Part shown: one piece after another, positions 24,901 through 34,261 of the stretch
Layout: each line of letters begins with the position of its first letter
How positions within the stretch are numbered: the stretch's first letter is position 1
Source: Lentisphaerae bacterium GWF2_45_14
GTDB taxonomy: Bacteria > Verrucomicrobiota > Lentisphaeria > Victivallales > GWF2-45-14
Assembly: GCA_001804785.1 (NCBI GenBank)
Contig: MHBG01000048.1
Coordinates: 1-64,000 of the forward strand
DNA length: 64,000 nt
Reading direction: 5' to 3'
The notes under the pieces: model-generated
Told to the model about the DNA's origin: nothing
Database searches by the model: none
The model's input: the letters and a program-made list of their open reading frames with translations, nothing else
Position numbers and translations under genes: made by a program

Positions 24901-27900
24901 TTTCTGCTCTTGCTATAGAATCCTTTGAAATAAAACTTCCTGAAGACTATGTTCGCGATGGCAATAAGTATGTGTTTAATAAAAATCAACTTCAATCTAT
25001 TCCCACGACTCGGACAGAATCAAAAAAGCTCGGGTTTAACAAAAATACTCCAGTTCAAAAGATTGAAGACTTCGGTGAAAAAATAGGAGGAGCCAAGAAA
25101 GATTTGTGGAAAAGCAAATTTGCCGATGCTTTCAATAAAGATACCAGGCAAGTTCCGCTTTCCGAATCATTTCCCGAACCTGATTACAATGCTCTTCTTG
25201 AATCAGGTTTAAGCAAGAAAGCCGTGGCGTTTATTCATACCATAAGAGATACTATACCCTCCAAGCCCAGACGATGGGGACTCGATAAATATGCAAAAGG
25301 AGTCGAAGAGTCAAGGGAAACGGCAAGGCTTATAATAGAAGGTAAAATAAACGATGATTCTATAACTGAAACTCTGCATAAATTACATAAGAATTCTCAA
25401 GGGCTTTATGCGTTATATGAAGCAATGGGACATGATCGGTCTTTGAAAGACTATTCTATAGGCATGCATTATTATGAGCTTTATAATGGGATAAAGCAGA
25501 ACGTAAATAAATGGGCTATATCGGATACCAATACCCATAGAGATATTATACATGCCGACACCGCAGAAGACGCTATTGAGAAATTCAAGAAATATCTTGA
25601 CGGTCTTTCCGAATCAGGCAAGAACAAGAAAATTGAATTCGTTATTTATTCAAAAAGCAACGAAAAGGGGAAGTATTACATCAGCAAAAAAACAGGGTCA
25701 AATTACATCGATCTAAAGAGTTTTGATAATGTTGAAGATGCGAAAAAATATCGTATCGATAATTACAGTGACCTTGTAAATCTTCTCGAAAAAAGTAAAT
25801 ACATTCCTGAAACAAGAACGGATACAAACCGCGAACGAGTCGGCAAAGACTATCGGCAAGGGAAAGATGTTACTCCTGAAATGTTTACTTCCGCATTCGG
25901 TTTTCGTGGTATCGAATTCGGGAATTGGGTTGCAAAAACAGAAGAACGGCAGGCGTCTCTTAACCGGGCGTTTGATGCTCTTCATGATCTCGCTGATATC
26001 CTTGGAGTTGCGACACAAGCACTATCCCTCAATGGACAACTCGGGCTTGCATTTGGAGCGCGAGGAGCCGGAGGTCGGAATTCCGCAGCGGCTCATTACG
26101 AACTGGACAAAGTTGTAATTAACCTGACAAGAAAGAATGGCGCCGGATCGCTTGCTCATGAATGGTGGCATGCCTTGGATAATTATTTTCCCAGGATGAG
26201 GGACAAGCCGGCCGGACATCTTACTACGATGCCTTTCGCGTTACGAAATAAAGACGGCAGTGTCAATGATTCTGTTCGTTCTGAAATGATAAATGCTTTC
26301 GATGATGTCATGAAAGCCATATATCGCAGTGAAATGAAAACAAGATCAAAACGGCTTGATTCAACAAGGACAAAAGAATATTGGGCAAAAGATGTTGAAA
26401 TGTCTGCGAGGGCTTTCGAAAGCTATATTCTCAACAAAATAGAAGGAAAAGAATTCAGCAATGATTATCTTGTGAATATAGTCAATGAAGAAGCGTTTCA
26501 AAAAGATGCAGAAGAGCATGGCGGAAACTCTTCTTATCCGTATCCACTCAAGGCCGAACAGCAGGAAATAGATGCAGTTTTTGATAAATTCTTTGATACA
26601 ATCGAAGAAAAGGAAGAAAACGGCAAGCATGTTCTTTACCGCAGCTCTGAATACGGGAATATTCGCGGCGGCGACAAAATCAGGGCGCGGCGGATCATCC
26701 GGGAAATGACAGGTTCAATCGACAATGTCCGGTTTGCGGAAAAACTGTTCAGTAATGATGGTCAAGAGGTATTAGGCAAATACGAAGACGCCTATATCGA
26801 CATTGCAGAAAACAAAGGAAATATCGAGGACACGGCCAGGCATGAAGCCTTGCACTATGCCTATGATTTACTTTTAACCGAACGCGAAGCGCAAATATTC
26901 AATGAAGCCGCATCTGCCCAGGAACTTAATCACGAACAAGCGATCGAGGGCATCAATAAATTTGCTCATGATCATTCCGGACTCAGAGGCAAAGCCCGTT
27001 TGATTGCCGGGCGCATAATCAGACGCATACGGCAGCTTTTCGGAGCCGAGCGCATGATTGACCGGATCAATGAGATTTATGACCGGGCATTGTCCAGAAA
27101 ATATGCAGAGCGTGAACTGACCGGCAAAAGTAATTATGGCGGCGAAGTTCAGTACATGTCGCAGAACGAACGGAAAAACCTTACCGGACTGATAGAGCAG
27201 TTCAAAAAAGAACTTGACAATGTCGAAATGAATAAAGAGCAAAAGGGTATTTACGATGTTATAACCGGCAATAAACGAATTACTCAAATCAGAAAAAATG
27301 ATTTAGACAACCTGGCAGGATTTGTAAATCTTGAAAAAGGGTCGGGAGAATTTGGTGCAACTCATATCATGGCAAAACATTTTGACGGTACATCGGGAAA
27401 AGTAACAGCCAGAGAAATTATCAATATCGGTGAAGTTATCAGACATGGCAAGATAAGGGGGAATGGTGACAGGCATATTTATACATTATGGGAAAATAAT
27501 CAAAGATACCGAGCTATTGTTCTCACTGATGGAAAGAAGCAAAGTGTAATCACATTCTATTCAAATAAAACGGCATATTCACCCGGGGATCATACTGTCC
27601 CCGATGGCACTAAGACCAATGATGAATATGCCTTTAGCAACTCAGGCGGGAGTCATAATGCTCCGCTAGCACAAAAGGCCGTAACCCAAGCTCCTAAAAC
27701 TATTATACATGAAAATAATGAAAATGTCAAGGAATTGAATCAGAATGAAAAAAATGAGCCGGACGACAACTTTTATTCCAACCGCAAGGCAGAAACGCGG
27801 GGCAATATGGCCTCGCCGCGTGTTGAATCCGACTCAAAGGATTTTCCCCACACTCGAATATCCGAATCGGATAATCTAAGGTCAGACTCCACGCAGGAGC

Positions 27901-30900
27901 AAAAGACCGTGGCGGAGGAAATCCCAGACAGTATAAATGACAAAACCGATAAAAGCAAATACCGGACGCTCGAAGTCGCGGAAATGACTCATGAAAGCGA
28001 AATGAAACAGAATGCCCAGCATATAAGTTTTGCCCGTGAATGGCTCAATACTCTTTTTGAAAAGGATACGAATGCCAAAACGGACGTTCGCTTCCTGAGT
28101 CCGTTGCTTCAAACGATTTTCTACTACAGTAAGAAAGTTCCAGCGCTCGGACGGGTATTTGATTCTGCAATGCGTCTGCGCGACAATAAATATTTCTATG
28201 AAAACATGATTTTTAATGCCGATAGCGGCATGGGCGAATCGGAGCTTGAGCCGATAGTCAAATTCAGCAAGGCAAACAAAGCGGAGTGGACACGGCTTTC
28301 AAAAGATTATCTTTGGAAACGCGATATAGATGCAGTCGGATACAAAGTCAGGCAGAGCGATGATGGCACAGTTTTCCGGATATACACGCCTGAAAATATA
28401 CTCATAGATCAATTTTCCAATGAAAACGCCGCATGGGAAGCCGCGTGGCGTGCCGAAGTCCAAGACATGAAAAAAGCCGGGTGGAGTAACGGGGCTTGTG
28501 AAACCGTCCTCAAACTTCGCCGGATCATGGGGCGGCAATATGAAATTCTCAAAAACGGCGTTGAACAGCAGAAAAAGGCATTGAAAGAACTCGGCGCCGA
28601 AATGCCCGAAATCAGCGGCATTGACATTTTCGAAGAATTAAAAAAGATGGGCGACCGGAGGGGATATTATATGCCCAGAATGCGACACGGGAATCATATG
28701 CTATGGGCGCATAAAACCGGAGAGAATCCTCGACTCGAAATATTCGATACAAAACTCATGAGAGCCAAACGCGCATCGGAATTGCGGCGTAATGGTTATA
28801 CCGCGGAAATGTCGCAAAGCAATACTCCGTCCGAGGATGTTTTTGCCGGAAGCGATATTACCGCGATGAATGACCTTATCAATAATGCGATGGATCGGAT
28901 TCGCAAAAGCGATGAACTGACATTTGAACGGTTCGGGCTTACGGGAGAATGGATTGATTACCCATTGAAAAACAGCAAAACGGAGCGGCATTTCGTTATT
29001 TCCGGAGGCAATACCAGTATTCACCATAATCTATTCAAGGAATTCGGCGGCAATTATTACGGGGATATGTGGCATTTTAAGGATCGTAAAAAGAGCTTTG
29101 AAAAAACGATCCTGAAAGCGATTGCCCATGTTGAAGGCGCCGCTATTGTTCAGACTGACGCAATAGGCCGTGCGCTGGCTGAACAGATCGCTGCCATAAT
29201 TCATAGCCATGGTTCGAGATCGCACAAGATCAAACGCGATGATCGGACGGGAAAAGATGTTTATCTCGGCTTTGAAGAGGATATTATCCAAGCTGCGACA
29301 CTCACGGGCAGAGCTATTGCCGGGGGAAGCGCAAAACGAATTATGGCTAAAGAAATGCTGGAAGCTTTCACAGGTCATGACTTGAAATGGAAAGATTATA
29401 AAGCTGAACACATGCCGAAAGACGTTAAGCTTGGCTCTCCTGAATATTATCAGGCGATGGAAGATACCTGGAATGGTTATCAGGATACCGTCAGAGCGCG
29501 CGGTATAGAATCTTCCAAGCAGAAAATAGCTTACCGTGAAGGTAAGAGCTTCATGAATGATATGCTCCGCAATGAAGAACCTATGGAGCGCGTTTTCGGC
29601 ATTATCAAAGGAATAGCCGCATTTAAATTCCTTTCCGGAGTTTCTTCAGGGGTAATAAACCTTACCGCACTGGCAACCAGCGTTCCGGCCGCAATGAAAT
29701 CATTCGGAAATATCGGATTCGTACGCTCTGGTTTTCTTCTCATCGCGGCCTCAAACAGATATACCCGCTATATGATGCGGAAAAAATTTGGGATAGGAAA
29801 GACTATGTCCGATAATGAAGAATGGCTTTTTGGCGAAATTACACGCCGGGGCTGGGATGCCGACTTGCAGAATCAGGAATTGACCGGAGCAACTATGACA
29901 TGGGGCGATAAAACTTGGAGAAGTATTGTCGATTTGTCAATGATTGTTTTCAGTACGACTGAACGATTAAACCGCGCTTCAACCATTGCCGCAGCGTATA
30001 ACGGAATGGCTGAAAAATTTGACGGTGAACTACCCGAAAGGCAAAGGGACAATCTTCTGCTTAAAGCAAAAGAAATTTCCGATAAAGCGCATGGTGTATA
30101 TGGAAAAGAAAATTTGCCGTCCTGGGCGCGTGGAGCATCTGCCGGGGCTCATGTGGCGCGGTCATTTTACATGTACAAGACATTTACTCATAATTATCTT
30201 CAGTTAATGGGGGAAATGTTCAAGGGCAAGAAAGTCTCATCATTTGCCTGGATGACGATTGCGCCGGCAATAGTCGGAGGATATTCGGCAAATGCATTAG
30301 AACCCATATTGAAAGCGCTGGCGTCCCTGATTCCCGGACTCCCCGATGATCCGGAAGAAGCCCTTTATAAATGGCTCCAAAAAACATTTGGTAAAACGGC
30401 GGAACGTTTCGGGCGTTCAGGGCTGGCCGGACTTTTAGGATTGAACCTCAAGGGTTCTATGGCAATCGGTTCATTTGAACTTCCGACAACAATAGATGAA
30501 GTGCTTGGCGCTCCTTATGCAATGGGGACAAGCGTCTTCAATGGAGGGAAGAACATTCTACGTGGCGATTGGATTAAGGGAGCCGAAGAGCTTTCTCCGC
30601 GTTTTGCAACCGGCCCTATTAAAGCATATAGGGAATATACCGAAGGTGTTACCAGCAAGAGCAATCAGCCGCTTTACTGGGGCAATGAGCGTTTAAAAGC
30701 AGATTATTATGATGCCTTATTGCGCTTTGCCGGATTCAACCCGGCTGAGATATCGGAAAAAAGAGAAGCACAGTGGAGTGAAAAACAAGTTGAAGCAAAA
30801 TACGGCGAAGAGCGCAAGATTATCTATGTAAAAGTGCGCCGTTTCCTGCTCGATGGCGGCGCAACTGCGGAATGGACAGATATTCTCAGGGAAATAATGG

Positions 30901-31145
30901 AGTATAATGCCAGAGTCAGAAGCCGCGAGCTTCATAATGTACCCCTGATTACGTCCAGCTCATTAAGAATCCTTCAGCGGAAAATGAATACGCCTGAAAA
31001 ACGTGAACAATTAAGAGGCGCAGAACCGGAAGAAGACAGAAAGAGGGAAGATTTATCGACGTTCTCGTTTGAGGATGAACCTGATTCGGAAAACGCTGGA
31101 AGGTCAAGATCGAGGCGCGCAAACAGGCGACAGACGAGAAGGTAA
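21942..31145 (+). CDS. Giant polyvalent virion protein (metallopeptidase and nuclease domains)
   Basis: 3067 residues. Two short repeats open it (DISDFNPDEFL, DISDFDPDSFL). About 155-265 is a module common in phage proteins (GELKRPDGGVSTELSFG, EIPALVPGLSQEQKDYLL). About 1065-1120 carries IEDFGEKIGGAKKDLW. About 1310-1430 is the large polyvalent protein LPD1-like domain with zinc peptidase motif HEWWH (1406-1410). A second HExxH, HEALH, lies at 1634-1638. About 1795-1880 resembles a PBECR (barnase/EndoU/colicin-type) nuclease: FGATHIMAKHFDG, IINIGEVIRHGKI, YRAIVLTDGKK. The C-terminal third has GYYMPRMRHGNHMLW and hydrophobic stretches near 2555-2600 and 2767. Probably packaged in the capsid and ejected, with peptidase and nuclease activities acting in the new host; this is inference from the polyvalent-protein family. 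Confidence 0.8.
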   Translation: MSLRHVPVDISDFNPDEFLKSTASNSSQSAMTGTIDISDFDPDSFLGTKKEVSQEEIRAAFPEPSRVRSPEERDYREFLTLHGVNPATGGYNVETKLPETMANKAVKSFESGTLQAGASLAAVPGFVGGIDRALRASALEKRKAFGDPIVDIIPQEYRDSLEKRTDGSFKGKGFYGELKRPDGGVSTELSFGTSDVEPGKEVEIPALVPGLSQEQKDYLLSTKPEESSKKNPQMWDSIVGQAVNFAKERKAKGLPYFASNTEQPIDKQDWIDVLDGTAKFMKDKAAKRMQTVSGGLDIIDTFKQKGTAAGVEQILYGVVNQVPNLATQIAALSLTGGTGSLAYMGVTSAADKRIDIKDNPNMSEWGKIANELGTGGFEIFGERIGGLPILKRIMGDAPKKAIKKGVTNFLKTIGFDMFQEGGSEVVTQIGQNLTDMLTGNTDKPLSEMTIREKAQKLGQGAVDAGIIGGVMGGGMGTVEYAGKPKISTDERTDLLNDSKTSTSSNELENVPESQAINFPASGGIDFDSMGKDELSAYITDKTGQAPSSLARIEDLAEDAKAIQNAEAIENASNAQAASEAQMIEPQQEIQQEQISEEELPVPESAAPEVNSAMQAGVKPEILPADNAMAQPLLGIAEGPGDIPVTSLNIEEALRIMKESEVDYTLDAPQRLPSQNIETTAKLDLLVPAQEKGNVAFTPTPELIPNIAEEQKQSDDNKLPEADNRPVNIESVKTPSGWTKNLLKAQVYARRLGLPVRLNDKTLGLDQLVKNIKEVLKEQKRSTSPKAETFDQWQAQYEKELREKFNNEEDVKKNLDAVEWARHRWGLKGIASRANLLKKTVLANGKKTKNKAPELMTPEERYHSEWESPDFPGKANKATKPNYEKIKLETGLDFDVVGYQLIPKQPNRFQKRQIFTSSDVQNIRAALREQGHNSIVNDYYISDADSKIKVGDGQIIKLDGGLGKDYSLPTAPIHFREIKDAIAKHNPVSALAIESFEIKLPEDYVRDGNKYVFNKNQLQSIPTTRTESKKLGFNKNTPVQKIEDFGEKIGGAKKDLWKSKFADAFNKDTRQVPLSESFPEPDYNALLESGLSKKAVAFIHTIRDTIPSKPRRWGLDKYAKGVEESRETARLIIEGKINDDSITETLHKLHKNSQGLYALYEAMGHDRSLKDYSIGMHYYELYNGIKQNVNKWAISDTNTHRDIIHADTAEDAIEKFKKYLDGLSESGKNKKIEFVIYSKSNEKGKYYISKKTGSNYIDLKSFDNVEDAKKYRIDNYSDLVNLLEKSKYIPETRTDTNRERVGKDYRQGKDVTPEMFTSAFGFRGIEFGNWVAKTEERQASLNRAFDALHDLADILGVATQALSLNGQLGLAFGARGAGGRNSAAAHYELDKVVINLTRKNGAGSLAHEWWHALDNYFPRMRDKPAGHLTTMPFALRNKDGSVNDSVRSEMINAFDDVMKAIYRSEMKTRSKRLDSTRTKEYWAKDVEMSARAFESYILNKIEGKEFSNDYLVNIVNEEAFQKDAEEHGGNSSYPYPLKAEQQEIDAVFDKFFDTIEEKEENGKHVLYRSSEYGNIRGGDKIRARRIIREMTGSIDNVRFAEKLFSNDGQEVLGKYEDAYIDIAENKGNIEDTARHEALHYAYDLLLTEREAQIFNEAASAQELNHEQAIEGINKFAHDHSGLRGKARLIAGRIIRRIRQLFGAERMIDRINEIYDRALSRKYAERELTGKSNYGGEVQYMSQNERKNLTGLIEQFKKELDNVEMNKEQKGIYDVITGNKRITQIRKNDLDNLAGFVNLEKGSGEFGATHIMAKHFDGTSGKVTAREIINIGEVIRHGKIRGNGDRHIYTLWENNQRYRAIVLTDGKKQSVITFYSNKTAYSPGDHTVPDGTKTNDEYAFSNSGGSHNAPLAQKAVTQAPKTIIHENNENVKELNQNEKNEPDDNFYSNRKAETRGNMASPRVESDSKDFPHTRISESDNLRSDSTQEQKTVAEEIPDSINDKTDKSKYRTLEVAEMTHESEMKQNAQHISFAREWLNTLFEKDTNAKTDVRFLSPLLQTIFYYSKKVPALGRVFDSAMRLRDNKYFYENMIFNADSGMGESELEPIVKFSKANKAEWTRLSKDYLWKRDIDAVGYKVRQSDDGTVFRIYTPENILIDQFSNENAAWEAAWRAEVQDMKKAGWSNGACETVLKLRRIMGRQYEILKNGVEQQKKALKELGAEMPEISGIDIFEELKKMGDRRGYYMPRMRHGNHMLWAHKTGENPRLEIFDTKLMRAKRASELRRNGYTAEMSQSNTPSEDVFAGSDITAMNDLINNAMDRIRKSDELTFERFGLTGEWIDYPLKNSKTERHFVISGGNTSIHHNLFKEFGGNYYGDMWHFKDRKKSFEKTILKAIAHVEGAAIVQTDAIGRALAEQIAAIIHSHGSRSHKIKRDDRTGKDVYLGFEEDIIQAATLTGRAIAGGSAKRIMAKEMLEAFTGHDLKWKDYKAEHMPKDVKLGSPEYYQAMEDTWNGYQDTVRARGIESSKQKIAYREGKSFMNDMLRNEEPMERVFGIIKGIAAFKFLSGVSSGVINLTALATSVPAAMKSFGNIGFVRSGFLLIAASNRYTRYMMRKKFGIGKTMSDNEEWLFGEITRRGWDADLQNQELTGATMTWGDKTWRSIVDLSMIVFSTTERLNRASTIAAAYNGMAEKFDGELPERQRDNLLLKAKEISDKAHGVYGKENLPSWARGASAGAHVARSFYMYKTFTHNYLQLMGEMFKGKKVSSFAWMTIAPAIVGGYSANALEPILKALASLIPGLPDDPEEALYKWLQKTFGKTAERFGRSGLAGLLGLNLKGSMAIGSFELPTTIDEVLGAPYAMGTSVFNGGKNILRGDWIKGAEELSPRFATGPIKAYREYTEGVTSKSNQPLYWGNERLKADYYDALLRFAGFNPAEISEKREAQWSEKQVEAKYGEERKIIYVKVRRFLLDGGATAEWTDILREIMEYNARVRSRELHNVPLITSSSLRILQRKMNTPEKREQLRGAEPEEDRKREDLSTFSFEDEPDSENAGRSRSRRANRRQTRR

Positions 31146-31151
31146 AACTAT

Positions 31152-31173
31152 GGGGGATATGATTATATCCCTC
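31152..31173. terminator. Hairpin between convergent operons
   Basis: GGGATAT (31154-31160), a GATT loop and ATATCCC (31165-31171) form a perfect 7-bp stem, extendable by two pairs. It sits between the converging stop codons of the giant gene and the leftward moron. No clear U-run follows on either strand, so it may act with collision or be only a weak bidirectional terminator. Confidence 0.45.
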
Positions 31174-32092
31174 CTCTTTCTGTCCATACACGTTCACGCC
31201 AAGCAAATTTAGAATCTTCAACCATTTCAGATATAAACCCTGCTTTGGTTTTCTTTAGTTTTTCTCTGGCAACCTTGAACTCCCAAGCGGTTTTTTCCAT
31301 TCCTTTTAACTTATCTGACAGTTCGGCGGTCTGTTGTTGTAACTGTTGGATTTTAATATTGAGACCTTTTATTATAGCCCAAGCTCCAGTATTTCTTGTC
31401 TGTGAAGTTGTCGTAGCATGAGCATCTATATCTCCAGTAATTTTAGTAGTGGTAGTTGTGGTTTTTTCATTTAGTTTCATTTGTTCGAAAACCGTAGTCC
31501 GCTTTTGTTCTAATTGCGAAATCTCTTGAAGTTTTGAATCTATCAATGTTTTGCCATGTTGAATAACATCTTCTATTCTGCGAACTTCACAATTGGGGAT
31601 AATAAACTCACTAGAAAATAAATTATCATCACCCCCTAATCTAAGATATTTATCACCTTGAACCACAATAAGAGATAAATCACTTGAAAGGAAAAGCTCA
31701 CCAGTCATAAAAATATTCAACATGTCTTGTTTTTGTTTTATATTTTTTAAATGGTTTTGTTTTCGCTCAAGGTCTAATTTTTTCTCGTATTCTGCAATTT
31801 TTTCTTTATTCGCTTGCTCTTTTTTTGCAAGTTGTTGCTGTGCATCAAGCACCTCTTTTTGGTGAGCTAGTTCTTTTTTAAACGAATATCCCAATTGTTT
31901 TTGCGAATCCTCAGACATTTCAATGAACTTCAAGAAGGCAACGCCTTCGGCATGCTGAATATCAACACCGGACGGAGTTTTATTCAGTACTGTTACATCT
32001 TTGAATTCGCGGCCATCAAGCATTTTTATATCGACAGCTGAGAGCTGGCAAGTTATTCCAATGGCAAGCAGTAGCAAGAAAAGCTTTTTCAT
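31163..32092 (-). CDS. Secreted coiled-coil protein, candidate moron
   Basis: 309 residues with a clear Sec signal peptide (MKKLFLLLLAIGITCQLSA). Residues 20-70 (DIKMLDGREFKDVTVLNKTP...GVAFLKFIEM) match a small beta domain common in secreted proteins of Lentisphaerota and Verrucomicrobiota. Long coiled coils follow (80-135, 190-290), with a Thr-rich linker. It is not phage-structural in style. It has its own sigma70 promoter (32129-32157) and lies at the end of the early block, so it could be expressed in the lysogen and alter the host envelope. Function unknown. Confidence 0.75.
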   Translation of the reverse strand: MKKLFLLLLAIGITCQLSAVDIKMLDGREFKDVTVLNKTPSGVDIQHAEGVAFLKFIEMSEDSQKQLGYSFKKELAHQKEVLDAQQQLAKKEQANKEKIAEYEKKLDLERKQNHLKNIKQKQDMLNIFMTGELFLSSDLSLIVVQGDKYLRLGGDDNLFSSEFIIPNCEVRRIEDVIQHGKTLIDSKLQEISQLEQKRTTVFEQMKLNEKTTTTTTKITGDIDAHATTTSQTRNTGAWAIIKGLNIKIQQLQQQTAELSDKLKGMEKTAWEFKVAREKLKKTKAGFISEMVEDSKFAWRERVWTERGGI

Positions 32093-32128
32093 TATAAATC
32101 CCCCGTGTTATTATTGAATGCAAACACA

Positions 32129-32157
32129 ATAATATTACACAAGTTGGGAAAAGTCAA
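32129..32157 (-). promoter_or_regulatory. Sigma70 promoter of the secreted protein gene
   Basis: On the minus strand TTGACT (32157-32152), a 17-bp spacer and TATTAT (32134-32129) form a near-consensus promoter, 37 bp before the ATG at 32092. Confidence 0.75.
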
Positions 32158-32166
32158 ATTTTACGC

Positions 32167-32802
32167 TCAATTCATTATCCTTGCAGGGTAACGGTCATAT
32201 CCGGAAAGGGCGCATTTCAGGGAATGAAGGGCGGGGTAAACACCGTCCTGATCGGCATTGTATTCCTGGAGCTGCTGATAGACTTTGCCGTCTTTACTGT
32301 ATTTGAGCTGCTGAAGAATATCTTTTTCAAATACCGTGTGCATAGCCTGATTGTCATCGCTCCATTTAATTTCGACAAAATGAGGTTTATTGGCAATCAT
32401 CGGAGACCGCACGACCTGAAGACGGTATTTCTGACACGTCTCATGATCCTGGTGAAAATAGAAAGTATCGGCATAGTAGCGAGTCCAGCAATCATTGAAC
32501 CAGGTAGAGAGACCCTTGAGCTTTATTCCTCCTTTTTCTCCATCGATCACATGGTCTATAGTGAAGAATTCCCGTTCTTCGAATACGTAAATTACATTGC
32601 TGACAAGATTGCGTCCGCACATAACCGCATATCCGGAAATACTGCCGTCAACCGGCACGGGAAAGCATATACCGCCGCGCATGTAATAATGGCCTTCAGG
32701 AATGGGCGATCCCTCGTTAAAGTAAAGCGCGGAAGTTTGCCTTTCGGTATTGAAGTGCGCTAGGAACGGTCTGTATAAACTGGTTTCTTCATTCGAATTC
32801 AT
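32167..32802 (-). CDS. Hypothetical protein downstream of terL
   Basis: 211 residues from the ATG at 32802, one base after the terL stop, with GGGAG upstream. The longer ORF-track start lies inside terL. The sequence is aromatic-rich and mixed alpha/beta (GHYYMRGGICFPVPVDGSISGYAVMCGRNL, STWFNDCWTRYYADTFYF). I recognise no family. It is the last gene of the leftward block. Confidence 0.65.
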   Translation of the reverse strand: MNSNEETSLYRPFLAHFNTERQTSALYFNEGSPIPEGHYYMRGGICFPVPVDGSISGYAVMCGRNLVSNVIYVFEEREFFTIDHVIDGEKGGIKLKGLSTWFNDCWTRYYADTFYFHQDHETCQKYRLQVVRSPMIANKPHFVEIKWSDDNQAMHTVFEKDILQQLKYSKDGKVYQQLQEYNADQDGVYPALHSLKCALSGYDRYPARIMN

Positions 32803-32803
32803 A

Positions 32804-34261
32804 TTATATTGCTCCCTGTCCAAGTTGTCCGCCGCCGAGACGGCCAAGTTTATTATATCGTTCAATAGCCAGCTGGTAGCCGCCCGTTATTGCATCAACA
32901 ATGTCATCGTGAATTGCTGCCGGAAATTCTCCAAGCTGCTCCAGTGCCGCATTGTTCCAATAGGCTTTTCGCATATACACATGCCCGGCATCGAAAAGAG
33001 GCTCTACTTCTCCGGCGCGGACAACCTTATCAGAGTTGACCTTGCATTTATATACGATTGATTTTCCTTTGAGCAGCTTTTTCAGTGTCGTATATGCGTC
33101 CTTGTATCCTGCGACGGCTTCAACCCCCTGCCAGACTGCCTGCCCGTCAGATTCAGCGGCGGAAGTAATCAGCTTATCGCGTTCCGGGGCTTCGGACTGG
33201 CATACTCGAATATCGTCAATGAAAAGGTGATAGAGTCCATCAATATTGAGGACGCCGACTTTTGCTCCTGCAGTGTAATCCGGATCGTCTTTGGCACGTT
33301 CTTTTTCCGTGCTGGCCAAATCCCAGAAGCGCACCCATGCAATATTGTCCGGCATGGTATCCACTATTTTGACATTCTCGACGTTAAGCATATTGCCGCC
33401 GCGCAGTGTCGGTTCTCCCTGAAGCAGTGCGGACGCTCCGTAATCGCCCAGGGTAGCAAATTGCCGCCTATACCATGACTCATCAAAGCGTTCAGTGAAT
33501 AGATAAGAGCCATCATCTTGACGGGCTTTATAATGGAATTTTTTAAATATCGGGAATTCGGGATTATAATCGGCATGTTCAGGATTGTTTCGATTATGGA
33601 TATTCCCTGAAATATCATCGACATGCCAGCGGGTATTAAGAACGAGGCAGATATGAACCGGGGCAAGACGGCTGAAAAAGTCCTGTGAAAAGCTTTCCCA
33701 TCGAGTTTCGCGTATGGTTTTTGCTTCTGCCTCCTTGCGGTTCTTTAAAAAGTCGTCGATTATGAGGAGATTTGCTCCTTTGCCGGTTGCGCCGCCGTCT
33801 GCTCCGACTGCAAAATATTTACCGGTATGCCCCTTGATATGACGCTCGGCAGTGTTATTACTCTGCCCGTCCAATTCCGCGTCGAATATCTCCAGATAAG
33901 CATGAGACATCATAATTGTTTTGACATCTTTAGAAAATCCTTCTGAAAGAGTAGCTCCATAAGAAGCCTGGATTATTTCATCGTCCGGGAAATGGCCGAG
34001 GAAGTAGGCCGGAAGGTAGCGGCTGGAAATATCGCTTTTTCCATGTCTGAAGGGTACAACAATATCAAGATAGCTGCTGATCCCCTGCCTGTATAACTCA
34101 ATAGCTTCATCAATGGCCGCACATATTTCCGCAGTGTGTTTTCCGACAATCAAAGGACTTGACTTCCGCATCCAGCAGTGCCGCATGAATTCAAGGAGAC
34201 AATCTTTTGCCAGCGACGCCCGGCAAAGCTGTATCATTTCTGAGAATGAGATTTCAGCCAT
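32804..34261 (-). CDS. terL: Terminase large subunit
   Basis: 485 residues; the ATPase-nuclease motor that pumps DNA through the portal. Walker A-type motif PFRHGKS (70-76), Walker B LLIIDD (165-170), coupling region LVLNTRWHVDD, and nuclease-domain acidic residues in WDLASTEKE and later DIVDAITGGYQL. The start overlaps the end of terS by 28 bp. The gene is on the strand opposite to the portal and capsid genes, at the far end of the replication block. Confidence 0.92.
   Translation of the reverse strand: MAEISFSEMIQLCRASLAKDCLLEFMRHCWMRKSSPLIVGKHTAEICAAIDEAIELYRQGISSYLDIVVPFRHGKSDISSRYLPAYFLGHFPDDEIIQASYGATLSEGFSKDVKTIMMSHAYLEIFDAELDGQSNNTAERHIKGHTGKYFAVGADGGATGKGANLLIIDDFLKNRKEAEAKTIRETRWESFSQDFFSRLAPVHICLVLNTRWHVDDISGNIHNRNNPEHADYNPEFPIFKKFHYKARQDDGSYLFTERFDESWYRRQFATLGDYGASALLQGEPTLRGGNMLNVENVKIVDTMPDNIAWVRFWDLASTEKERAKDDPDYTAGAKVGVLNIDGLYHLFIDDIRVCQSEAPERDKLITSAAESDGQAVWQGVEAVAGYKDAYTTLKKLLKGKSIVYKCKVNSDKVVRAGEVEPLFDAGHVYMRKAYWNNAALEQLGEFPAAIHDDIVDAITGGYQLAIERYNKLGRLGGGQLGQGAI

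Noticed and set aside
21942-31145. Giant protein as an N4-type virion RNA polymerase
   Set aside because: Size and context fit, but no T7/N4 polymerase motifs are visible; the readable motifs are zincin and PBECR-like nuclease.
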